Assembly: GCA_030490835.1 (NCBI GenBank)
Contig: CM059977.1
Span: 18,085,335 to 18,149,334, forward strand
Reading direction: 5' to 3'
Length of the DNA: 64,000 bases
From: Annona cherimola
Taxonomy: Eukaryota; Streptophyta; Magnoliopsida; Magnoliales; Annonaceae
Numbering within the stretch: position 1 is the first letter of the stretch; every line of letters begins with the position of its first letter. Positions 48,198 to 60,114 of the stretch are shown here, piece after piece. A model generated the notes under the pieces. It did not search any database. It saw only the letters and a list, made by a program, of their open reading frames with translations, and had not been told where the DNA came from. Both the position numbers and the translations under genes were made by a program.

Positions 48198-48587
48198 TTT
48201 TCCCTTTGTTCCCCTCTCTCCTCATCGTTAGCCATACCGGTCCTGCTGTGCTAATGGATTTGAGGAAATTTAAGTTCGTTTGAATTCAAATAGAGATAAG
48301 ACCATTCTTTTACGCTCCTTTAGCTTATTGGAGTTTTAAGCGTGAAGCTTACCCCATAGTACGGTTTACGTAAGATAAGGAGAGATCAAGATCGCTATTC
48401 TTGATTACATAAGAAAAAAAGATTAGTATTGTTAATGGTTTTTATCAAGGCACCGTCCAATTCTTGTTCAAGCTAGCTGATCAAATATTTGATGGAAGCT
48501 TATAAAGCAAAGAGATTTAAATAAGGCATTCTTAATAAATTTTCATCCATAAATGAATATTTAAAAATAAATAAAGGACAAATTTCA
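46311..48587. other. Gene-free stretch
   Basis: No supported gene. Short frames at 46693-46896, 47354-47638 and 47822-48022 lack recognisable features. The poly(C) tract is listed separately. Confidence 0.38.
48167..48197 (+). repeat. Poly(C) tract
   Basis: About 30 bases, almost all C, followed by a short T run. Long C/G homopolymers are rare in plant DNA and prone to slippage or assembly error. No element boundaries are seen. Confidence 0.9.
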
Positions 48588-49035
48588 TATACACTTACTA
48601 ACGAATTTTACCCCTAACTTTACTCATATTTATAAACTATAAAATTTTCAAATAAACTCTTATATTTTACTAAAAATTTCATTCACACCAACACTGTTAG
48701 CGATCTATTAAAGAGGTCATTAGCTTCCTATGAAATGACAGATATACCCAAACCATAATATAACTTGGATTTAGTGTGCTCAAAACTAAAAAATCACTTT
48801 TATTCTATAGCCATAAAAGTTCTAAAATTCATTAGAATGTGAATTTGTAGCTATAAAATCATAACTAAGGCTTAGACATTTTCATTATCGTACACAAGGT
48901 AAACAACCCTTTTAATAAATCCCTAACAATGCAGCTATTAATAGAATTTCAATCAAAATATATAAGCATATTTGAAATTTTTAAAAGTTTAAGAATATAA
49001 ATGAAATTATGGATAAAATTGAAATTACCCATAAA
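48588..49035. repeat. Foldback of about 450 bp, family d
   Basis: Left-arm TTTTACCCCTAACTTTACTC and right-arm AATTATGGATAAAATTGAAA pair. CTGTTAGCGATCTATTAAAG pairs with the reverse of TTTAATAAATCCCTAACA. Same structure as 35340-35805 and 42093-42545. Confidence 0.75.
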
Positions 49036-49089
49036 TGAAATAAGAAATATCAACAACAAAATAAATATGATAGCTAGTAGTAATAAGAG

Positions 49090-49365
49090 CAAATTCTACA
49101 TATACCCATAAATGTTATCCTTCATTCTACTTATACTCAAAAACTGGCAAAAAATTTCAAATATATCCATCTATTTTGCCCAAAATTTTATTTATACACA
49201 CTATCCTTCCTGAAATGACAAATACGAGCTAAAAACTTACATTCAAATGACTTTCATAGCTACAAAACCATATTCATAATTTCACATAGGGGCATAACTG
49301 TGAATAGAATTTTGGGCAAAATACTTAAGAGGTAAAATTCGTAAATATATGTAAAATTCATCCTA
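49090..49365. repeat. Shorter foldback related to family d
   Basis: GCAAATTCTACATATACCCA at the left pairs with the reverse of TAAATATATGTAAAATTCATC at the right. It is followed by CAACGACGACGACGACGATG, a trinucleotide run. Confidence 0.6.
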
Positions 49366-49613
49366 GTAACAACGACGACGACGACGATGATGATAGTATT
49401 AACATAAGCTCGATCTTATTCCAAAATACAAAGGTCTACATGTGTGTGAGTCAACTTCCGACCATGTCATTCAATAACATAACAACAACAACAACAACAA
49501 CAGAAGGAGAAAAAAAAAATCTGGAGGCTAGTGATCCTGATCTGCATGCACAGCGTCCGAACAACCTCTAGAACTTCAATTTCTTTATGTCGACTGGCAA
49601 CACAACCTGAACT

Positions 49614-52600
49614 TCATCTCACCAGTGGTATGAGGAGATATTCGGCATAAAACAGCTGCAAGAGAAGAACAAAGATTCAAAAGCAGAGTTCAATTGCAGA
49701 CCACCAAACTGGGTTTAATTTAGTAAAACCCAATGACAGCTTAGCTTTCAAGAAATGGGTCACTAACAAGGCTTTTTAGACTGATCAATCATCATGTAAA
49801 ACCTTTTTAGACTGATCAATTCATAGCGGGATACTGTTCGTTACCAACCTTCCAAATGAACATGTAGAAGGACGTTATTGCAGCTTTGCTCTTCAGATCA
49901 AGAGACTTTGCACGGGCCCAAAGAATTGATGCTAGTACTGCATGGCCCAACACCTGTTGCAACGCAGGGAAATCAAGATATAGATCCATGATCTATCAAT
50001 AACCTGTCTTTAAAAGAAAGCCTACTTAAATTTCTATAACATGCTCATGTTAATTTATTACAAATCCATTGTCATCTAGTCCGGTTAGGATACCTAGCTT
50101 TCACCCAGGCGACCTGGGTTCAAATCCTAACAACGGAAAAAGATGAAATTTCTTTTTTTTTTGCCCCCCTGGACACACCATTGATATAATATTTTTTTTA
50201 TTATGTGACCTGAACGAAACATAATTTATATAATTATTTTTTATTATATGACCTGAATGCATAACATACCGTTGCAAGTCTGCTCCAGGGACTGAGGGAA
50301 ACTAGACCCACTGCCACACTCACGCTGTAGGCCATCTCAAGAAGATACACACAAATCCAAAACACCTGATCATGGGTATTTTAGATTTGGTCAAGATGAA
50401 TAGAAAATTGTTTATAACATCTCAAATGTGAACTTCATTGGCAAGTGATTCCTTACAACTGGGTGCAAAACTCATTTAAAATATTTTTATAAAACTATTA
50501 ATCCAAACATATTTAATATATTCATTAAGTCTTATCACTTTTGGAGGGGGGTATATATATACACACACATTTCTTTGAATTTTTTAAAAAACAAGAGGGT
50601 TTTAATTATTCTTAAATAACTAAATACACCTGTTTTTAAAAATAAAAATATATATACACATCTCAAAAAATTGTAAAATTTGACATATAAATTAAATACA
50701 TCTAGATTAATAGTTTCATTAAAAAAAATTCAAAACGAATTAAAAAATAGGTTTTGCACTTGTGTGCACTAAGGTTTCAATGCACCCAGATGCATTGAAT
50801 CACTCAAGTGCACTAAAGTTTCAATGCACCCAGATGCATTGAATCACTTCCCAACTTTATTTGCTCATTAAGTTCATCAATGACCAACCCGCTCCTGACC
50901 AAGTCGCACAGTGAAGGACTGAATGCCAAATATCTTATCTCCATCGATATCAGGTATGTCCTACAGAGATTCAGTAAAATTGATCAAGATTTGTTTTAAA
51001 ACCTCCTGTGATGAAGACCTTATACACTAATACTGCATAACGAAGTATGACTTTGGAGCTTTACCTTAAAAAGTGCTATGACAACTGAGAAGAAGGTCAT
51101 GAATGCAGTAGCAAATATCAGTGGCCTTGAAAAAGCAGGTGGTCTTCTGAAAACGAAAGTCTGGAAATTTATCCCCCACCACCCGGGGAAAAAAAAAAAA
51201 AAGAAAGAAAGAAAACCAGAGAGAGAGAGAGAGATGATAGATGATCAAGGAATCACCAAAAATGTACATCGAGTGACATAACTTGTTCTAATGAAAGAGA
51301 GTTTCACTTTGACAGCATTTAAGCCTTAAAAACTTAGCCATTAAGAAGACACCTAGCACAAAAATTATGATCAAGGAATCATCAAAAATGTAGATCTAGT
51401 GACATAACTTGTTAATGAAAGAGAGTTTCACTTTTACAGCATTTAAGCCTTGTGAAAACTTAGACACTAAGAAAATCCCTAGCACAAAAATCAGTGGATT
51501 CCACTCATCAAAACTCAGCAAAGGATATATCAAACAATTATTTGATCAGTGAGGATCGCCAAAAATTTGATGTAAAATACATGAGAGTTTGCGTGCAGCC
51601 ATTCTCATGGCAACCTACCCTTTTGCATTAGCCAGATGTCCAACACATATGTAACATTACTGTCAGAGAAACCACCAAAGGAATGTGCAATGTTAACCAT
51701 CGAGGTAGAGAACTAAAAAAAAAAAAAAAAAAGGGCAGCCCGGTGCATCAAGCTCCCGCTATGCGCGAACTGAAAAATAACACACCTATCATATTTTGAT
51801 TCCCAAAGGGTGTGTACCAACATGCAGACCCATCGGGTACTTGGTAAACGAATATCTTGCTAAACTGTGGGAGGAAATAGGAGAAAGAAAAAAAAAAAAA
51901 AAAAAAAAAACCTGCATGTGCAGAAAAAATGCCAGTTGGACAATCACTGCTCGGACAACGAGGATGCACATGGCTGCAACTGCAGCAAATCTCTTCCATC
52001 GTAGAAACGGTAGCTGTAACAGTTTAAGCAGAAACATCATAGTAAATGGGCCATATATCTACTCAAAAACCCAGAATGACAACCAAGGATAAATAAAGGG
52101 AAGGTACTTGCATTGACTGAATAAGCAGTTCCAAGGATAAAGCTGAGGAAAAGGGCCCAAAATAATGGCCAAGATCTAACCACTGCTGCGGTGACAAAAC
52201 TCTGCAATGGAAAATCTAGATAAGTGAAACTTCCGATCAAATGTTTCATTCATACCAACCTCATCTCATGCACAAACCAATATTATATCATAGCAATGAA
52301 GCGGCCTAACTGAAACCTTAAGGGAGTTCCCTAGATGGATAATGTTGCAAAATGAAAATGCTTATTAAAGTTTTTTAAATACATAAATAAAACAAAATCA
52401 GCACAAAATACTTGAAACAAAATGGCTATGCCTTCCAGAGGATGGAAGCAGCATCTCCAACAGACCCTATAGGAAGTTAAGAAAAGACTACAAAGTGAAG
52501 TTAAGTAAGAGTCCTCACCTTAACACTCATTAAGAAGTTAAGAAGAGATTCTGAAGTGAAACTAAGGGTGTGTTTGGCAATTTGCAAAAGTTGTCAAGTT

Positions 52601-55600
52601 AAAACTTTTCAATCTAAAACTTTTCACTCTCCATAACTACTCTTTTTTTAATTATTTTTTACACATTTTTCTATACAACAACCCTACTTTTCAATCATTT
52701 CTACACAACTACCAATACAACTGACCTATTTATTTTAAATTTATTTTCTTTACTCCTCATCATTACCCCTACAATATCACATCATTTGACAACTTTTATT
52801 CTTCAAAAGTTTTCATCAAAAGTTTTATTCATTACCAAACACACCCTAAGTCAGCAGCCTTACCAAAACACTGAATAAGAACAAGCTCTATTGCGAAATT
52901 CAATCAGCATCTTTCACCAACACACCCAACAAGAGAAACAGTTGCTAAAAGCCAACCTTACATATTGGGAGACATATTGGAAACATCAATCTCATTCCAA
53001 GAGGATTACGGATATGTGTGCTTGACTATTCCTGCACCTTGAACTCCTGATTTTACCTTCAGTCACCTTACAAGTGTTAACTGAATTGAGATTACAAGCT
53101 CATCCCAATCAACAGAAATTATATGATCCTTGACCTCAACATAATACACCATCCTCAATTTTGTATTTTATATCACCAGCAGTTAGTTATCAAACCACTG
53201 GCATGCAAGGCCTCGCCATTATAGACAACTGCCTCAAATTATCTTCAATGGGGCATCTACATCTTTGATCTTTCAATTCAGACCTATTAAAAAGACAGTC
53301 AAGGAGATCTCAAATTTTGATTCACATTCAATTGAAAGAGTTCAAAAATTCCATGGCTCTAATCCTTCAATTTATGATTAATTCAAAGCACTGTCCACCA
53401 CAAGTTAGCCTAACAAAATAATTCCAGATGAGCCCCGTATCCCTCCATTTGACAACTCTCAGTTGCACACATAGTAATAAAAGAAAACACCTGACGATGT
53501 TCATTGAGGCACGCACCATATCAACCAATGAAAACAAAAGGTAAGCTGTGCACATAGGACCATATACACATACTCCAAGAGGTTCCATATACATCCCAGC
53601 TCAACTTTATGCAGCTTTTTTAATGGCTTGACAGTATAGCACAGATGAGAAGAGTATAATCCATGTTATGCCATATTTGGGAATTGCCATGTTGATTTGG
53701 GATTTGTACATCACATTATGTAAAGTGCATGTGAGAAATGGATAAACAAAATTCTGACCACATAGAGACACTGCCAGTTGCAGGAGGGTCATGATTGTTG
53801 CTTAGGGATGTAGCAATGTCACAAAGATGCCAAAAACACCTTGCAAGCATTTTATGCAAATCCAAAATGAAAGAAATTTTACATGTATTCATATCAGCAT
53901 CGTTATCATCATCATAGGCCATTTCCACCATAAGCAGCCCAACTGCATGGATCTTGTTGCAACATTCTTAATGATCAAAAACTAAGTTTTCTGTAATTTT
54001 TAATGTTTTCATCTTGTTTAATTACTTGGATTCATTTTTTTATTCCTTTTTTTCTTCCTCTTAGTCGAATAAACTCAGCTCTCCTAACCGATGTTATTTC
54101 ACGCCTCCATTTAACATGTTCAAACCATCTTAGTATGCTTTCCTACAGATTTTATTACCTATTACCTTCACCTTTTGCTTATCTCAAGTTACTATGTTTC
54201 CAATTTTATCTTTTCTTTTTTCACTCATCCACTTTAACATTCTAATTTTACAATCATTCTATGTAGATGTTTTTTAATTGCCCAACATTTTGCCCTAAAG
54301 CATCGCTAGTTTATTTACCATCATAAAAAAAAATTGATCAGAAACATAGTACTAGAAGTGATAAATACTGTCCATCATGTAGATGTTTATTTCCACAACA
54401 TCTTGAAGAATTGATCCTAAATACTGGAAGTGATAATTCTCAGTACTATTAGATCAGAAATTTTAATTGGCTTCTCATTAGGTGCTCAGTATTATTGAAG
54501 TTGCATTTCATATATTCAATTTTTTCAACTAATTTGAAAACCATTAGATTCTTGAGAATCTTTCCATTTGTTTAATTTCAAGTTTACATCTTTGGTTTCA
54601 TCTATTAGGACTATATCATTTGTAAATAATACACAACAAGGTACTTCATGTCTTCATCTTGTAAATGCCTGCTAAGTCCATCTATAATTAAAGCAAAAAT
54701 GTAAGATTTTAAGGATGAGCCTTAATGCAAAGCTATTACAGTTAGGAGAACACTTGTATCTATATCTCTAATAATATTGATATATCTATTGTTGTTCTTT
54801 TATCTTTCATCACTTGTCATATTAATTTTCTTAAGACCCGATTGTATTTTTTCTAAATTAATGAAAAATCATGTGTAAGTTCTTTTTATTCTCTCTATAC
54901 TTCTTACATAATTATCTAAGAGAGAAAATGGTTTCAGTAGTCAATCTTTCTAACATAAAACCAAACTGATTTCTAGAACATTTAGTTCTCATCTTAGTCT
55001 TTGTTCAATCGCTCTTTTCACAGTTTCATAGTATGATTCATTAGTTTAATTCCATAATAATTGGTACTATAGGTTTTTTCACTATTCACTTTGCATTAAC
55101 TTTGTTCACATAATCTTAGGGTGTGTTTGAAAAGTGATACAACTTTTGAATAAAAATTTTTTGGTGAAAAAAAATTTTAAATGGGAGAAAATTATATCAT
55201 AAAGATAACGATGAGGAGTAAAGAGAATAAATTTAAAATAGATAGATAAATTGAGTAGAAATGATTGAAAAATAAAATAGTTGTATAGAAAGAAAGATAT
55301 TAATAAATAATTTTAAAAATATGGTAATTATAGAGTGAAAAAAATTTAGATTAAAAAATTTTATTTTAAATAGTTTTTAGTAGAGCCATAAATGCCCTTA
55401 TCTGAAAAGTCTGTTAACCAATTTATACTTATATCTCTCATGCACTTCCACAATGTAATTGGTATATTATTTGGACCTAATTCTTTTCATGTGCTCATTT
55501 TTAAGGGCTTTCTTTACTTCGGATTTTTGAATTTTAGAAAATAGCTGATATTTCTATCTTCTTCTATATTTAAACTGTCATCTAATGTTAAATGTTCTAA

Positions 55601-58600
55601 TGGAATACCATTTCATAAACTATAAAAATAAGTTATTCGTTTTTCTCTAATTTCACCATCTTTAATTGAATCATTTTTTATCATTGCTTCTAATGCATCC
55701 AACGCAGTTCAAAAATGGAATGGGATGAGAATTTGGGATGGAAATGTATTGGAAATAGGTAAAGACATACTGGGAATGAGTAAACGTGTATTGGGAAAAA
55801 GTAAATGTATATTAGGAATGGACAAAGGTGTATTGGGAAATATGACATTTCATCCCATCTCATGCTCATCCCACATGTGAACTATTTACTTTTATTTTTT
55901 TTCTCTTAATTTCGCTCACTTGAATATATCATTCGCTCAATGTCTAGTTTCTAATTTATCATATAAACTATCATAAGCTTTATGTCTAGCTTTACTAATA
56001 ATCTTTTAGTAGTTTTTTTTATAGTTTGCATTGTTCTAGATTTATATCTTTTTTATTCATCTATCATTTTTAAATTTTTCTCATTTGTCATTTATAACTT
56101 TTTGAACATCCTCATTCAATTACTACTTTTATATACTCCTAAAATACTTTATCCTACTCTTTTAATGCATTCTTCCATTTCATTCCACATTGATTATGCT
56201 CTAACTTCTCGTACATTCCATTTTCCTTCTTCTATTATTTTTCGCTAAAAAATTCCATGTCATCACCCTTCAAATTTCACTACTTAATCTTTGAAATTAT
56301 TTTACTTTTAGGATTTGTCATATTTTTGGGTATAGATATCCATTACTAATAACCTATGTTGCATAATTGAACTCTTACTTAGGACGATATTGCAATTACT
56401 ACAAAGGGACCTATTGGATCTTCTTAGAAAAAGAAATTTATTTGGATGGAATTGGTCCCACTCTTAAAGGTGATTAAATATGTGTCTCTATTTTAAAATA
56501 AGATAGTTGTTATAACTAAATCATATATCATAGCAAAATCTAAAATGACTTTCCCTATTTCATTCCTTACTCTAAAGCTAAAACCTCCACATATTCTCTT
56601 ATATCCTATATTTTCTCATCTTGTATATCCATCGAAATCATGACAGCAAAATCTAAAATGACATTCCTTATCTCGTTTCTTACTCTAAAGCTAAAACCTC
56701 CATATATTCTCTTATATCCTATATTTTCTCATCTTGTATGTTCATTTAAATCTCCTCTCATCACAATCTTTTCTTGATTAGATATCATTTGTACTAGACA
56801 ATCTATGTCATCCCAAAAAAAAATTTTAACTATATCATCTAATCTTACTTTTGATGGATAAGCATTGATCACATCTATGACCTTTTCACTTACCACAAGT
56901 TTTATTTAAATAACTCTATCATTTATTTTATTAACATCTATAACTTCATCTGTAAATTTATTTTCCACCATTTTCCCCACACCACTTTTATTTCCATCAT
57001 TTCTAACATAACATAATTAGTAGCCTCTTTAGCTTATCTTCTTTCCATTTAGTCTCTTGAAGACACGCTATTTTGATTCTTGTTTTTTTCATAACATCTA
57101 ATACTTTCATATTTTTCTAGAAATATCCACAATGTTTCATGAGGCAAAACAAATTCCGTGTTTTGGTACTACTTTCTTCACCAATTAACATCTAAAAAGG
57201 CATGAAAATCTTTGCCCACTTTTCACCACATCGAAACGTTGTAGCATGCTGCTTTTGGAGAGATGCCCTAGCAACTCTTATCTATTTTTCGCTACAACCA
57301 AGCTTTGATGTAGCATATCGCTTTTGGAGAAACACCTTAGTAGCTCTTACTCGTTTCCCATTGCAGTCGTGTTTCACTATAACATGTCGCTTACAAAGAA
57401 ATTCCAAGCATTAATAGCTTGGAATGTAATCTCAATATCCATGAAGAAAAATATGGCAGAAATTTCTATCGCATTGGTTGCCAACCTGACGTGTCAACTC
57501 CTACTTTTTATCCAGGCTTGGGATCAATGATAAGCTGCATATTTTCTATATTTTTGCATTGTTTTTACACTTTCAGTGATAGAATTTCCATTTAAATAGA
57601 GATTTTATATTAAATTTTTTATAATTATATTTTTATATGAAACCATTTTATTTAAATTGTTTGAGAATTTTTTAGGGTTCATTTATAAAATGAATTGTTG
57701 GTTCAAATTCCACAAATTTTGGTTGCACCTACACACAATTCAATACATCAATTTCGCTAGTCGAATCTAGCATCTTCAATAGCAGCAACATATCCCAACA
57801 GTTGTAGTAATTAATCAACCATCGTCGAGCGTGCAGCGGCAAAGTGGGTGCAACTCAACAGTCTGCATCTAACATGGCGGCCTTCAATTGAAGAAGTGCA
57901 AGCAAGATTTTCATCTGAGCTGTCCAGCAAAATTACTCTAGCAAAATCAATCATTCCCAGTGAGAGGCTCACATAAATGATGACACAGCATCCAATGGTA
58001 AGCAAATTCAAGAAAGGCACAATGGACGGTGCAGATTTCATTAAGCAACTTAACAAGATGCACAATTCAATGCGCAAACCAATCAGTAACAATCCACGAG
58101 TGAAGTAGGCAATCAACACTTGCATAATTTGCCCCCAAGCACTTTTCCACCCTTATAGGTCTTGCAGGCTCTGAAGGCATCTCAAGTTCCAAGTTCAGCT
58201 CCACTCAATCCAGTAAAGTAGTTTTTCAAGCTCTTAGTAGGAGTAGAGCAAACACTCCAAAGAGAAGGAGGTTGGTTGCCCGCTTTCTTCAGCACTTTGG
58301 AGGACTTCCAAGGGAGAGTCTTCTTAGACTCAAGCAATTTTGTGTTCTTTTCATTTTTATTTAAATTTGTTTTGCTTTATTTTGCTTTTTTTTTCTTTAG
58401 TAGTATACATTGTCACATCTAATATTACAATCAAGTATCTTTCACAACCCTCATATGTTGAGGGACATTTTTTTTTACGACCCTCACACAATGGAAGGGA
58501 CTTTTTTTTTATGAATACCCCCACCCATGGGGAGAATATGTAAAAACCCCCACATAAAGGGGGAATTGTAAAATCATCCCCCCCACATAAAGGGGGAATT

Positions 58601-60050
58601 GTAAAATCATCCCCCCCACATAAAGGGGGAATTGTAAAATCATCCCCACAACTGGCGGGGATTGAACTGCGCTAGCCAATAAAACAGGCCACAGCACGTA
58701 CCATTGAGGAATAGCCTCAGCGGCTGCTTTATTTTGCTTTTAGTACAATTAGCTTTCTAATTTGCTTTAGAATACTAGTCGAATTTAATCTCTTTTCAAG
58801 CTATTCAACTTTCATCTTCTCTCTGTGAATTCAACCCAACTTGCTATTATTCTACAATATTACCCATATAGTTGTTAGTTTTAGTACGAATCGGTATAAA
58901 CTTATTCTGAACTATCACTCGATTAAAGGTTCCTAATGACAAACGCATCGATTGCACGCCAAGTGGCAATAAGATGAAAACTTTTACTAGCAAGGTTTGG
59001 TACACATTTTTATATGATATCTAAAATTTTGGTTAAATAGACAATGAAATAGGCCACAAAAAATGAAACACTAAATAAAAATTGCCAACTGTTGAATTAT
59101 ATACAGCTCTAACTAATAATTAAAACCGTTAACTTTTTAACATGGTGCTATATCTAATGGAGATAAATGAGTAGCATTGTTTTGAATTTTAATTATTTCA
59201 TAAGTGGACCTTATGTGGAATCAAAGGTTAGCATTCTCCTCAACTGTTTACAATTAATTCATTAAGACCATGGAGCTGTCCCTATAAGAAAAATGCAGTG
59301 AATATACTCAAATCCTTTTTCTTCTTCTTCTTCTTCTTTTTTCCTTTTCTTTTTTTTTTCTCTTTTTGAATAAAGCACCAATATTGGCCTTTTGAATAAG
59401 GTCTCCTGCAGCAAAGGGACTTGTCTAAGATGATACAGCCAAGATTAATAATGACAACAACAACAACAACAGTAATGATAGGATATGAAAAATTCAAAGT
59501 GCTTTGATAGGAAAAACTAGTCAAAGATAAAATTTAATAAAAGAGACAGAAAGGTCATAAACATTTGATTGACATGATATGAAGAGAATGTTGAATTGTT
59601 TGGAAGGAACTAGGGCTGCTGGGAAGCACTTAAGGGTGACTGCAAGACAGATAAGTTTTAATGACTGTTATAACAATAACCAATCAACATGTAGATAAAC
59701 AATGCAACTATAAGAGAAAGCATGTTATCTCCAGCTTTTGATTCTGCTAGTTAAGACAATCATATCATCTTGGAACATTTAAGTCAGGCAGTTTATTATT
59801 ATAAAAAACTTTATCGACATGAGGTGAAGGAGAATGTTGAATAATTTGGAAGGAATCAATAACTAGGGCTGCTGGGAAGCACTTCAAGGTGACTGCAAGA
59901 CAGAAAAGGTTATAATAGCTGTTATCCCACTAACCAATCAACATGTAGATAAACAATGCAGCTATAAGAGAAAAAACAAGTTATCTCCAGCTTTCGATTC
60001 TGCTAGTTAAGACAATTATATCATCTTGAAACATTTAAGCCAGGCAGTTC

Positions 60051-60114
<64 letters not shown>

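Larger units (their letters stand above)
53950..57150 (-). pseudogene. Dead RTE-type LINE in VTE2 intron 5
   Basis: A minus-strand non-LTR retrotransposon, recognisable but riddled with stops and shifts. From 5' to 3': an apurinic-endonuclease region at about 57110-56550 (CLQETKW-like near 57060, [12 protein letters not shown] near 56745, ILDFA near 56645); a reverse-transcriptase region near 54710-54580 with a changed catalytic motif reading [11 protein letters not shown] where [11 protein letters not shown] is expected; a downstream [14 protein letters not shown] segment near 54100. It is interrupted by a MITE at 55119 and a 113-bp internal duplication. It lies in the same orientation as VTE2. 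The element cannot move, and its age is unknown. Confidence 0.78.

Noticed and set aside
58546..58650. Regularly spaced 34-bp repeats as a CRISPR-like array
   Set aside because: There are only three head-to-tail units without unique spacers, inside a SINE in a plant nuclear gene.
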